Positions 18,439-26,494 of a stretch of 64,000 bases of DNA are shown here, one piece after another. Position numbers and translations under genes: made by a program. Numbering within the stretch: position 1 is the first letter of the stretch; every line of letters begins with the position of its first letter. Source of the DNA: an uncultured Lachnospiraceae bacterium (GTDB lineage: Bacteria; Bacillota; Clostridia; Lachnospirales; Lachnospiraceae); contig CANREB010000008.1 of the NCBI GenBank assembly GCA_947629525.1, positions 1-64,000 of the forward strand, in the 5' to 3' direction. Under the pieces are notes generated by a model. That model saw nothing but the letters and a program-made list of their open reading frames with translations. It had not been told where the DNA came from and searched no databases.

Positions 18439-18483
18439 ATCAAAACGCACTTTGACAATTTCATACTTTATATGAGGACTTGT

Positions 18484-18512
18484 TTGCCATAGTGCTTCCG
18501 TTTTGGTATAAT
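18484..18512 (+). promoter_or_regulatory. Promoter of the Uma2 cassette gene
   Basis: TTGCCA (18484-18489) and TATAAT (18507-18512) are exactly 17 nt apart, inside the cassette and 24 nt before the start codon. Confidence 0.7.
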
Positions 18513-18535
18513 AATGGTAAAATGGAAGGATGTGT

Positions 18536-19081
18536 ATGACATTGGTACAGAGGGACAGGGTAAGAGACGAGAAAATAAATGGCGAGATTTTTGATATGTC
18601 ACCGTCGCCCAGCTTTCAGCATAGTGTAGTGACAAATAATATTAACTGCAAAATCAGGGATGGCTTAAAGGACAGCTTATGTTTGGTATTTATGGAGAAT
18701 ATTGATTATAAGTATGATCCTGAGTCGGATGACTATTTAGAGCCTGACATCATTATCTGCTGCGACAGAAGCAAGATAAAAGGCAACTCATATTATGGCA
18801 CGCCTAAGTTTGTTGCGGAAACGATAAGTCCGTCAACCGTTAAAAGAGACAGGACAATAAAAAAAGATATTTATGAGAAAGCGGGAGTTGATGAATACTG
18901 GATCGTGTCGCCTGTTGAGAGGGCTTTGGAGATATATTATCTTAATGATGGAAAATATGAGTTGGTTGAGTCGTATATAGTGGAGGACGATGAAAAGAGT
19001 GAGCATTACAATTTGAAAACGGAAGTGACACTCAGGTGTTTCCCGATAACTATGACATTGGAAGATATATTTACGATATAG
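18536..19081 (+). CDS. Uma2-family PD-(D/E)XK endonuclease-like protein
   Basis: 181 aa, typical Uma2 (DUF820) length. The family pattern is clear: EPDIIICCD, then FVAETISPSTVKRD, then YEKAGVDEYWIVSP, which holds the metal-binding Asp, Glu and Lys-rich helix. The biochemical role of the family is not settled; it is abundant in cyanobacteria and Firmicutes and linked to mobile DNA. The ATG at 18536 is chosen because GGAAGGA (18524-18530) ends 5 nt upstream; the ATG at 18530 overlaps it. It has a private promoter and terminator, so it is a self-contained unit. Confidence 0.85.
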   Translation: MTLVQRDRVRDEKINGEIFDMSPSPSFQHSVVTNNINCKIRDGLKDSLCLVFMENIDYKYDPESDDYLEPDIIICCDRSKIKGNSYYGTPKFVAETISPSTVKRDRTIKKDIYEKAGVDEYWIVSPVERALEIYYLNDGKYELVESYIVEDDEKSEHYNLKTEVTLRCFPITMTLEDIFTI

Positions 19082-19106
19082 AGGAAATATATAAAAAATA
19101 AAATCA

Positions 19107-19157
19107 AATCCTGATATAAAGTATGAAATTTTTTGGTGCTTTATATCGGGATTTTTT
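19107..19157 (+). terminator. Terminator at the right end of the Uma2 cassette
   Basis: AATCCTGATATAAAG (19107-19121) pairs with CTTTATATCGGGATT (19139-19153) with one G-U pair, followed by six T. The loop begins with the ATGAAAT part of the shared cassette end. Confidence 0.75.
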
Positions 19158-19188
19158 ATATTTTAAAATATCATATGAAAGGGTAAGA

Positions 19189-20001
19189 ATGATACAACTT
19201 GATGACAGGACGCTGCGGCAGGTTCAACTGATACAGCTTGAGATGCTTACGGAGGTTGACAGGATATGCAGGAAATGCGGAATCAAATACAACATAATAG
19301 CGGGTACGCTGCTCGGTGCAGTGCGCCACGGAGGGTATATACCGTGGGATGATGATGCGGATGTAGCACTGTTGCGTCCCGAATACGAAAAATTTCGCAG
19401 GGCATGCAGAACGGAGCTTGATAAAACGCGGTTTGTTTTTCAAGACCATAGAAATACAAAAGGCTACCGCTGGGGATATGGGAAAATCAGGAGAAAAGAT
19501 ACGCTGTTTTTGCGCGAGCATCAGGAGCATATGCCGTATATGCAAGGGATATTCATTGATGTATTCCCGCTTGATGGGGTGCCTGACAATTACATGCTGA
19601 GGAGTATGAAGAACTTTGAATGTTTCTGCATACGTAAGCTTTTATGGGCAAGAGTAGGGAAATACGCAGAAAAGAATCTGCTTAAGCGGAAGATATACGG
19701 TTTTTTGGACAAAGTGCCTGAAAAAATGATTTTTAGCTATTATCATATGATGATACGCAGAGCGAACAGCAAGCGTACAAGAATGGTTAGAATACTTACT
19801 TTCCCGACGCCGAATAATGAGTACGGGTATTACAGGTGCTGGTATGAGAACAGCGCGGACACAGTATTTGAGGGAAAAGTGTTTAAAGGAATTAAGGACT
19901 ATGACAGCTATCTGAGCTTTAAATTCGGCAGTTATATGGAGCTGCCGCCGACAGAGAAAAGGAAGGTGCATCCGGTGAGCAGGATAAAATTGATTGAATA
20001 A
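19189..20001 (+). CDS. LicD-family phosphotransferase
   Basis: 270 aa. LicD proteins transfer phosphocholine or polyol phosphate from a CDP donor onto surface glycans. The hallmark is IIAGTLLGAVRHGGYIPWDDDADVAL, with the DDDxD acidic cluster near residue 65, then FIDVFPLDGVPD. GAAAGGG lies 5 nt before the ATG at 19189. An upstream in-frame start at 19123 lies inside the cassette terminator and is unlikely. It is sandwiched between two nuclease cassettes and may once have followed the GDPD gene directly. The donor is probably a product of the island's cytidylyltransferases (inference). Confidence 0.85.
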   Translation: MIQLDDRTLRQVQLIQLEMLTEVDRICRKCGIKYNIIAGTLLGAVRHGGYIPWDDDADVALLRPEYEKFRRACRTELDKTRFVFQDHRNTKGYRWGYGKIRRKDTLFLREHQEHMPYMQGIFIDVFPLDGVPDNYMLRSMKNFECFCIRKLLWARVGKYAEKNLLKRKIYGFLDKVPEKMIFSYYHMMIRRANSKRTRMVRILTFPTPNNEYGYYRCWYENSADTVFEGKVFKGIKDYDSYLSFKFGSYMELPPTEKRKVHPVSRIKLIE

Positions 20002-20075
20002 CATTAATGATATCAATTAATTGTACATTGACAATTTCATACTTAAACGGTGAAAAGTGAAAAAAATTCATATAG

Positions 20076-20813
20076 CTCAATGAAAAAACGTCGAACTTCG
20101 ACATTGCATTTAAAGCGCTGAATCCGCTTTTGACAAAAGGAGTTATTACAGTGAACCTACACATTGATATGGAGCCGCAGAAAAACTATTCGCTGCCGTA
20201 TCCCGTTGAGAAAAGGGGTATGTATTACCTTGCAAGGAGGCTATCATCACAGCTTTCGATAGTGACGGAACAGACCGATTATGGACAGCTTGAGAAATGC
20301 TACAGCATATGGATATGCAGGGACAGCATTCCGAAAGACGAGCAGTACAGCGTGTCAGTCTACGAGACGGTAAATACCCAAAATACAAGCCGGAAAGAAA
20401 CGCCAAAAGAAAATTATGATTTGATGACATTGGTGGTTATCAAACTGGGCAATATGGTGTATAATGGGGAAAAGGGGGAAGAAAACTATGATTTGCTGCA
20501 TTTCCTTAATACAGTGATGTATCCCCATAAGGCTGACTTTATTGAGACTGTATCGGAATATATTGACTTCTCTGAAACAGAGGAGCTGTGGAAGGAGGCG
20601 TCGGAAGTGACAGGGCTTGGGCAGTGTGTTTATAATGACGGTGTGGAGGTAGGAATAGAGAAAGGAATAGAGAAGGGAATACGTGTTTTAGTGCTTGACA
20701 GCATTGCGGAGCAGGTATCAAAAGAACGCAGCATTGACAAGCTGCAGAAATATTTCAAGCTTACCAAAGAGAAGGCGGAGCAGTATTACGATATGTTTGC
20801 CAGTGAAGCGTAA
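20076..20813 (+). pseudogene. 5'-deleted Rpn-like PD-(D/E)XK nuclease gene
   Basis: From CTC at 20076 the frame matches the intact nuclease at 58495-59487 from its codon 90 to the end, mostly residue for residue (IDMEPQK, EKCYSIWICRD, QYYDMFASEA). Upstream, DNA identity resumes in the leader up to TTCATATAG (20067-20075). The junction therefore fuses leader to mid-gene with about 330 bp removed, and a TAG precedes the frame. A TTG at 20130, or a GTG at 20152 behind AAAGGAG, might still give a shortened protein. Loss of the native start and N terminus argues for a pseudogene. Confidence 0.75.
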
Positions 20814-20875
20814 AGGTGCAAGGCAGGGGCAGAACTGCAGATTACGACAATTGAATAATAAGAAAGAATAAGGAA

Positions 20876-20928
20876 AATCCCGTTATAAGTATGAAATGGT
20901 TTATTTTATGTTATAGCGGGATTTTTTT
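20876..20928 (+). terminator. Terminator at the right end of the deleted Rpn cassette
   Basis: AATCCCGTTATAA (20876-20888) pairs with TTATAGCGGGATT (20911-20923), followed by a T-run. It is nearly identical to the hairpin at 59546-59597. Confidence 0.75.
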
Positions 20929-20961
20929 GTGTTTTGAATATAAATTAGGGTGGTTTCGAAA

Positions 20962-23115
20962 ATGGCAGACAACGGAAAGACAAAATTTGATTACGAAATA
21001 GAAGAATTTGAACAGGCTTTTGATGATAAGCGGGATAAAAGGATAGCCATATACGGTACAGGGCGAATGACCGCTACGCTGCTTGGCAGGATAAAGGGTT
21101 TCAACATAATAGGTCTGCTGGACAGGGAAGAAGCTCTTATAGGCAGCAGCCAATATGGTGTTGAAATAATAAGCAGGGAAGCTGCTGAAAGAAATGCTGA
21201 CCTGATAATCATAAACACGGCAGAAAATTACTGGAGGACAATATATAACCGTATCAAAGATTGGAATATTCCAATATATTTCAGAAATGGCAGGTTAGCG
21301 GCACAGAGTGGGAAAGAAGACAGGGCGGCAGATGAGTATTTCAACAAATCATATGATGAATTAAGGCAGAAAGCTGAGAAGTATGACATTATATCATTTG
21401 ATATTTTTGATACATTAATAATGAGAAAAATATGTCTTCCGTCAGATATATTTGGATTAGTTGATAAAAAAATAAAAGGATTTACCGACACAGACATTAA
21501 TTTTGCGGAGATACGCAGAAAAGCCGCAGCATTATCAGACAATCCAAGCATAGATGAAATATATTACAAAATACGGGAGATGACAGGCTGGGATGTTTCA
21601 TTGACGGAAAAAGTAAAGCAATGTGAATTGGAAACGGATTTTAAGCTTATTTCCGCAAGAAATGTTATGACAAAGCTATGCAGGGAACTGATGCAGGAAA
21701 AAGAAGTGTGGCTTGTAAGCGATATGTATTATACGGCGGATTATATAAAAAAGATACTTCATTATAATGGCTTGGATATAGACAGCAGCAGGATTATTGT
21801 GTCATGTGACTGCAAAAGAAGCAAAGAAGACGGAAGCCTGTGGGAATTTTACAGGCAGAACGTGGTTAAAGGGAGAAGTGCCCTGCATATAGGCGACAAT
21901 GAAAAAAGTGACTGTATGCGTCCAAAAGAATACGGCATAGACACATATTTTATCAGAAGTGCAGGCGAAATGATGGCAAATTCATCTTTGAGGGAGATCC
22001 TGCCGCAGGTCAACAGCTTATATGCTTCGCTGGCTGCAGGGATGACTGCTGTAAAAATCTTTAATAATCCCTTCGTAAATACTGGGGGGGGGGTAAAATT
22101 TAATGATGAGAAAGAAGCCGGGTATTGTCTTTTGGGAAGCTTATGCTGTTCATTTATGCACTGGCTGATGCAAAACTCTGTTTCGGACGGGGTTGAGGAG
22201 ATAGTATTTTTTGCCCGTGAAGGATATCTGCTTATTGAACAATACAGATATATGTGTTCTCTTTTGAAAGGGTGTAAATTTCCCAAAGCCGTATATATGG
22301 AAATTTCCAGAAGGGCAGTAATAAATGCCGCCATTGAAGTAAAAGATGATATATATGAAGCGGCGATGTTTCCGTATACAGGCAATCTGTCAGGATTTCT
22401 GCATGACAGGTTCAGGGTGGAAAGTGAAGATGAAGAAACACTTACAACAGCGGTTATTGACATACAAAAAGACAGGGACACACTGGAAAAAGCACTAGGT
22501 AAGTATGCAGACGAGATATACCGTAAGGCATTGGAAGAAAGGGCAGGGTATCTGAAATACATATCCAAGCTTGGACTGATGCCGAAAATAGGAGTAGTTG
22601 ATTCACTGCTGTATGGCAACACACAATATTATCTGGGAAAGATAATGAAACAAAAAATGAACGGATATTATTTCTGTGCATGCCTTGACAATGATAATAA
22701 ATGCTGCCGCCGTCAAAACATGAAAGGATGCTTCCAAAACAAAGACGACACGACAGGGAAGCAGTCTAAAGTATGGAAAAATTCAAATTTCATAGAAGCT
22801 TTTTTTACAAGTCCGAATGGGATGCTGATTTTTATGAATCCTGACGCAAATGCGGAATATGCCGCGCCGATGTCAAACCAGAAGGCTTTTGGCGTAAGGC
22901 TGGAAATGCAGGAAGGCATATTTGAGTTTATGCGTGAAATAGTGGATATACAGGAAAAAATAGCTTTTGATGACTTATGCAATGACACAAGCTTTGCGGA
23001 AGATTTGTTTGGCTGTTTTATGGACGGCGGATTTGAGCCGTCGGATAAAATGAAAAAAAGTTTTTATTATGATAATGGCATACTGAATAATAAAGAAGTG
23101 CCTATATGGGAGTGA
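20962..23115 (+). CDS. Rossmann-HAD hydrolase multidomain glycan protein, phase-variable
   Basis: 717 aa. An N-terminal Rossmann-like module (IAIYGTGRMTATLLG, then IIGLLDRE) spans about residues 18-120. A HAD domain begins with FDIFDTLIMR near 146, with VWLVSDMYYT and HIGDNEKSDC as later motifs. A C-terminal domain of unknown fold follows from about 385 (EEIVFFAREGYLL). Ten consecutive G (22084-22093) encode Gly-Gly-Gly at the linker between them. The count here keeps the frame open; a loss or gain of one G stops it within a few codons. AGGGTGG precedes the ATG at 20962. Substrate unknown; similar proteins occur in glycan loci. Confidence 0.75.
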   Translation: MADNGKTKFDYEIEEFEQAFDDKRDKRIAIYGTGRMTATLLGRIKGFNIIGLLDREEALIGSSQYGVEIISREAAERNADLIIINTAENYWRTIYNRIKDWNIPIYFRNGRLAAQSGKEDRAADEYFNKSYDELRQKAEKYDIISFDIFDTLIMRKICLPSDIFGLVDKKIKGFTDTDINFAEIRRKAAALSDNPSIDEIYYKIREMTGWDVSLTEKVKQCELETDFKLISARNVMTKLCRELMQEKEVWLVSDMYYTADYIKKILHYNGLDIDSSRIIVSCDCKRSKEDGSLWEFYRQNVVKGRSALHIGDNEKSDCMRPKEYGIDTYFIRSAGEMMANSSLREILPQVNSLYASLAAGMTAVKIFNNPFVNTGGGVKFNDEKEAGYCLLGSLCCSFMHWLMQNSVSDGVEEIVFFAREGYLLIEQYRYMCSLLKGCKFPKAVYMEISRRAVINAAIEVKDDIYEAAMFPYTGNLSGFLHDRFRVESEDEETLTTAVIDIQKDRDTLEKALGKYADEIYRKALEERAGYLKYISKLGLMPKIGVVDSLLYGNTQYYLGKIMKQKMNGYYFCACLDNDNKCCRRQNMKGCFQNKDDTTGKQSKVWKNSNFIEAFFTSPNGMLIFMNPDANAEYAAPMSNQKAFGVRLEMQEGIFEFMREIVDIQEKIAFDDLCNDTSFAEDLFGCFMDGGFEPSDKMKKSFYYDNGILNNKEVPIWE
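22084..22093 (+). repeat. G10 homopolymer tract (in-frame)
   Basis: Ten G followed by TAAAA within the HAD protein gene. G9 gives TAA immediately; G11 gives a stop three codons later (GGT AAA ATT TAA). It is an in-frame candidate switch. Confidence 0.9.
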
Positions 23116-23117
23116 AG

Positions 23118-24269
23118 ATGCAGACTATACAGGAATTAGAAGAATTATTTGAAAAGTATTGGGAAAATGAAAAAGGATATATAGTAATGCCGTACACGAT
23201 CCGTGCAAGGGCTTATCTTGCAGTAATAGCGGATGATATACATATAGAAGCCGTACTGGATAATAATGATGCACTGGACAATACATACTTTGGAGGCATT
23301 CAGATAAAAGCTGCTTCAAAGTTTCTGGAAGAAAATATTTCACAAAATGGCGTAAAAAAGAAGATCCTAGTATCGGCTCATTACAGTGAGATAGCGGAAC
23401 AGCTAAAAAATGCCGGGTATGTGGAAAACATAGACTTTATTGATATGCATATGTTTGTTTCCATGTACTACTGGCGCAAAAAGGGTGAAATACATCTTTT
23501 GGATGTTCATACGGCAGTAACGACATACTGTTCTTTAAACTGCAAAAACTGCAATATGTTTATTAACCATTATGCGGACAGCAGAAGAAGAAATATCGGT
23601 ATGGAAGAGTTTAGGGAGAATTTTAATGCTCTATTTAGGAATGTAAATTACTGCTATAAGGTATCAATCCTGGGCGGTGAGCCGCTGCTCAATAGGGAGC
23701 TGCCGCAGATGCTGGACTGGCTGCATAAAGAATACGGGAGCCGTATAGGTCAGATCGTTATTGTTACTAATGGTACAGTGCCGGTTCAGGAAAGGCTTAT
23801 GAAAGTGCTGAAGGAAACAGGCGCTAAAATAAGCATCAGCGACTATACGGCGAGCGTCCCGTATGATGAAAAATTAAAAAGATTTGAAGATAAATTAGAG
23901 AACAGCGGCATTGAATTTGAAACCAATAAAGAGATGAAATGGAAGAATTTTTTCTTTCCCAAAGAGAATCAGAAAGTGGGCTTTGAGTCTGCAAGGGAGC
24001 ATATGCTGCGTTGCAATCCTGTGTTTAGAGGGTTAAATGATAAGAAATTTTATTACTGCCATATAGTATGGAGCGCGGTACAGGCAGGACTGCTGAAAGA
24101 AGATAAGGCTGATTTTGTAGATTTGGAGGAGATAAAAAGCCCTGCGGAAAGGAAGAAGCTGTTATCGCATGATTTGGGATTTGTTGAAAATGGAAGTATA
24201 TCACTCTGCAGGTATTGCGGTGGATGCGGGAGTGATAATGAAAGTTTAGTAGTGGCTGGGGTACAATGA
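23118..24269 (+). CDS. Radical SAM protein with N-terminal Rossmann-like module (first copy)
   Basis: 383 aa. The first 110 residues resemble the Rossmann modules of neighbouring proteins in a degenerate form (IEAVLDNNDALDN). CSLNCKNC (near 137) is the CX3CX2C that binds the 4Fe-4S cluster, and ILGGEPLLN is the SAM-binding GGEP motif. The C terminus has further Cys (CRYCGGCG) that may hold an auxiliary cluster. The reaction is unknown; placement suggests modification of a sugar or polyol. The ATG at 23118 has GGGAG 5 nt upstream and starts 2 nt after the preceding stop. Confidence 0.8.
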   Translation: MQTIQELEELFEKYWENEKGYIVMPYTIRARAYLAVIADDIHIEAVLDNNDALDNTYFGGIQIKAASKFLEENISQNGVKKKILVSAHYSEIAEQLKNAGYVENIDFIDMHMFVSMYYWRKKGEIHLLDVHTAVTTYCSLNCKNCNMFINHYADSRRRNIGMEEFRENFNALFRNVNYCYKVSILGGEPLLNRELPQMLDWLHKEYGSRIGQIVIVTNGTVPVQERLMKVLKETGAKISISDYTASVPYDEKLKRFEDKLENSGIEFETNKEMKWKNFFFPKENQKVGFESAREHMLRCNPVFRGLNDKKFYYCHIVWSAVQAGLLKEDKADFVDLEEIKSPAERKKLLSHDLGFVENGSISLCRYCGGCGSDNESLVVAGVQ

Positions 24270-24311
24270 CTGGGTTTTATATTTATCAATATATGATGTG
24301 AGGAAAACATT

Positions 24312-25265
24312 ATGAAAAAAGTATCTATTATTATCCCTATATATAACACAGAAAAATATTTAGAAAGATGTTTATCCAGTGTTTGTAATCAGACATATGA
24401 GAACTTGGAAATCATTTGTATTGACGATGGTTCAACAGATCAATCGGGAGAAATTGCAGAAGAATTCAGACAAAAAGATTCAAGGATAATTTTAAAGCAT
24501 CAGGAGAATAGTGGTGAAAGTGCAGCAAGAAATAGTGGTCTGGTTCTTTCAAGTGGTGATTATATAGGATTTATTGATTGCGATGATTGGATTGAGGCGG
24601 GTATGTATGAAAAACTTGTAGAAGAGCTTGAAAAAAGTAATGCGGATATTGCTATAAGTGGTTGGTACAAAGATACTTTATCGGAAAGCATTAAAATAAA
24701 AAATGAAAAAGAAGTAGAAGAAAGTATTTTTACAGGAAAGAAATTATTAAGATATTTGTATGAAAGGGATTCATACAGAGAGTTTGCTTATATATGGGAT
24801 AAGCTCTACAAAAGGGAATTGCTTTATGATGAAAACGGAAAAATGATTTTGTTTGATATGTCGTTAATGCTTGGTGCGGATGCGGTGTGGCTTGGAAGAG
24901 TGGCACTGAATGTAGATAAAGCAGTATATGTAAATAAAACGTTTTATCATTATATACAAAGAGAGGACTCAGGTTGCCATTCAAGGGATATAAGTAGGCG
25001 TCTTGATTGGTTAAAAGCGTATATTGACTTGATAGATATATTTTATGAAAAAGAAATAAGTATAGAGATAATAGATTTGTTAAAGCGTTTTTTGGTATAT
25101 CACAGCGCAATTGTAGCGGATATGGCTTATAATCAAAAAAATAAAGATGCATTAGCGTACTGCAAGAAGATTATTACAGATTATAAAGATGAATATGAAA
25201 AATTAAATATGGATAAGCCTGAAAGAATCAAATGGCTAAGTAAAATTTTGGATTATAGGTTATAG
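24312..25265 (+). CDS. Family 2 glycosyltransferase
   Basis: 317 aa, GT-A fold. The N terminus VSIIIPIYNTEKYLERCL, the IDDGSTD nucleotide-binding segment and FIDCDDWI with the DxD metal site are classic GT2 motifs. It is cytoplasmic and probably adds one sugar to a lipid-linked or soluble acceptor. Composition becomes clearly more A/T-rich from here on, with many ATA and AGA codons. Donor and acceptor cannot be named. Confidence 0.88.
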   Translation: MKKVSIIIPIYNTEKYLERCLSSVCNQTYENLEIICIDDGSTDQSGEIAEEFRQKDSRIILKHQENSGESAARNSGLVLSSGDYIGFIDCDDWIEAGMYEKLVEELEKSNADIAISGWYKDTLSESIKIKNEKEVEESIFTGKKLLRYLYERDSYREFAYIWDKLYKRELLYDENGKMILFDMSLMLGADAVWLGRVALNVDKAVYVNKTFYHYIQREDSGCHSRDISRRLDWLKAYIDLIDIFYEKEISIEIIDLLKRFLVYHSAIVADMAYNQKNKDALAYCKKIITDYKDEYEKLNMDKPERIKWLSKILDYRL

Positions 25266-25280
25266 GAAGAGGACAAAAAC

Positions 25281-26432
25281 ATGAAATGGAAAAAACGAGG
25301 ACACGAATATGATGTCATATATCGTAATATGGAACAAAAAGAAATGTTTTATTTATTTGGTGCAGGTGATTATGGAAGACAGTTTCATAAAATATTTAAT
25401 AATGAAATAAAAATATGTGGATATATAGATAACAATATAAAAAAACAAGGAACAACAATAGATGGGAAGGAATGTTTCCCCTTAAAAGCAATCAGCATTA
25501 ATAAAAACATTGGAATTATTGTTACTATATCTCAATTTGAACGTTCAGTACCGATAGAACAGTTGAAAGCCGTAGGATATGAATACGGAGAGGATTTTTT
25601 TATAATTGAAGAATTTTTGTCTGTATATTATCTATATAAATATAACAAGATTTATTTTTCAAGTATTTCTTTTCTTCCAAGTACAGCTTGCAATTTGAAT
25701 TGCCGAAATTGCCTAAATTTTAATCCGTTTGCTAAACAATTTTACATTAGAAGGCTGGAAGACTTGAAAAAAGATGTTGACCTATTTTTCTCATGCGTTG
25801 ACCGCATTATGTTATTTCATGTGAGCGGCGGAGAGCCGATGGTGTATAAACATACAGCAGACCTGATAGAGTATATAGACAGGAATTATGGTGACAGGAT
25901 AGATACACTTCGCACTGTGACGAATGGGACGATTGTGCCTAAGGATGAAGTGTTGGAAAAGCTTTCCAAGTGTAATGTTGAGGTTACCGTGGATGATTAT
26001 AGGGATGCAGTACCTAGATTTAACGACAGGTTTGATGAGCTTGTTAGAAAACTGGAAGAATATCACATTAAATATTATATAAATAAGGCTGACAGTTGGA
26101 TAGACTTAGCACCTGATAAAACCGATTATTCGGGTTGGACGGATGAACAGTTAGAGAAGCATAGGTCTGAGTGCAGCCAGTCATGGCAGGAATTGCGTGA
26201 TGGAAAGCTGTACAGCTGCAATTATGCCGCCTATGCTACAGTAGCAGGGATTGCAGGAGAGCAGGATGTAGAAGAAGCATATGATTTGCGAGAGTATGCA
26301 TTAGATAAGGCAAAAGAGCTGATAGAGTTTAGACTTGGATATACAACAAAGGGGTACACGAATTTCTGTAAGAAATGCAGAGGGTTTACTGTGGAAAATG
26401 CAGGAAGAGAAAAACCTGCTGTGCAGATATAA
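25281..26432 (+). CDS. Radical SAM protein with N-terminal Rossmann module (second copy)
   Basis: 383 aa, paralogous in layout to the gene at 23118. The N-terminal module reads FYLFGAGDYGRQFHK and ICGYIDNN. The radical SAM cluster is CNLNCRNC (near 136) and the SAM motif is VSGGEPMVY. C-terminal Cys (FCKKCRG) may bind a second cluster. GGAAGAGG lies upstream. The first half is A/T-rich while the second half, from about 25800, is visibly richer in G/C, suggesting a recombinant gene. The reaction is unknown. Confidence 0.82.
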   Translation: MKWKKRGHEYDVIYRNMEQKEMFYLFGAGDYGRQFHKIFNNEIKICGYIDNNIKKQGTTIDGKECFPLKAISINKNIGIIVTISQFERSVPIEQLKAVGYEYGEDFFIIEEFLSVYYLYKYNKIYFSSISFLPSTACNLNCRNCLNFNPFAKQFYIRRLEDLKKDVDLFFSCVDRIMLFHVSGGEPMVYKHTADLIEYIDRNYGDRIDTLRTVTNGTIVPKDEVLEKLSKCNVEVTVDDYRDAVPRFNDRFDELVRKLEEYHIKYYINKADSWIDLAPDKTDYSGWTDEQLEKHRSECSQSWQELRDGKLYSCNYAAYATVAGIAGEQDVEEAYDLREYALDKAKELIEFRLGYTTKGYTNFCKKCRGFTVENAGREKPAVQI

Positions 26433-26494
26433 AGTTTGAAGGTGAACATAGTATGTAAATTGTAATTTTAGGTGCGTGGAAAGCGAGAAATTTT

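Larger units (their letters stand above)
18452..19157. mobile_element. Uma2 nuclease cassette with inverted ends
   Basis: The unit is bounded by ATTTCATACTTTATAT (18458-18473) on the left and its perfect reverse complement (19114-19129) on the right. It contains one gene with its own promoter and terminator. The left border TTGACAATTTCATACTT recurs at 20028 and, with one change, at 58385, each beside an Rpn-like nuclease gene. It lies between the GDPD and LicD genes, as if inserted in the operon. No transposase of a known family and no clear target-site duplication were found. Confidence 0.6.
20028..20928. mobile_element. Deleted Rpn-like nuclease cassette
   Basis: The left end TTGACAATTTCATACTTA (20028-20045) and the right end TAAGTATGAAAT (20886-20897, in a terminator hairpin) match the intact copy at 58385-59597. 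The internal promoter and the first 89 codons present in the intact copy are missing. Confidence 0.6.

Noticed and set aside
18452-18473. Reading the cassette left end TTGACAATTTCATACTT as a promoter
   Set aside because: No -10 box lies at 16-18 nt from this TTGACA in the Uma2 or Rpn copies, and better promoters lie further inside.
21849-22622. 257-codon minus-strand frame within the HAD protein gene
   Set aside because: Ser/Leu-rich shadow of a coding strand with intact HAD motifs; no start signal.
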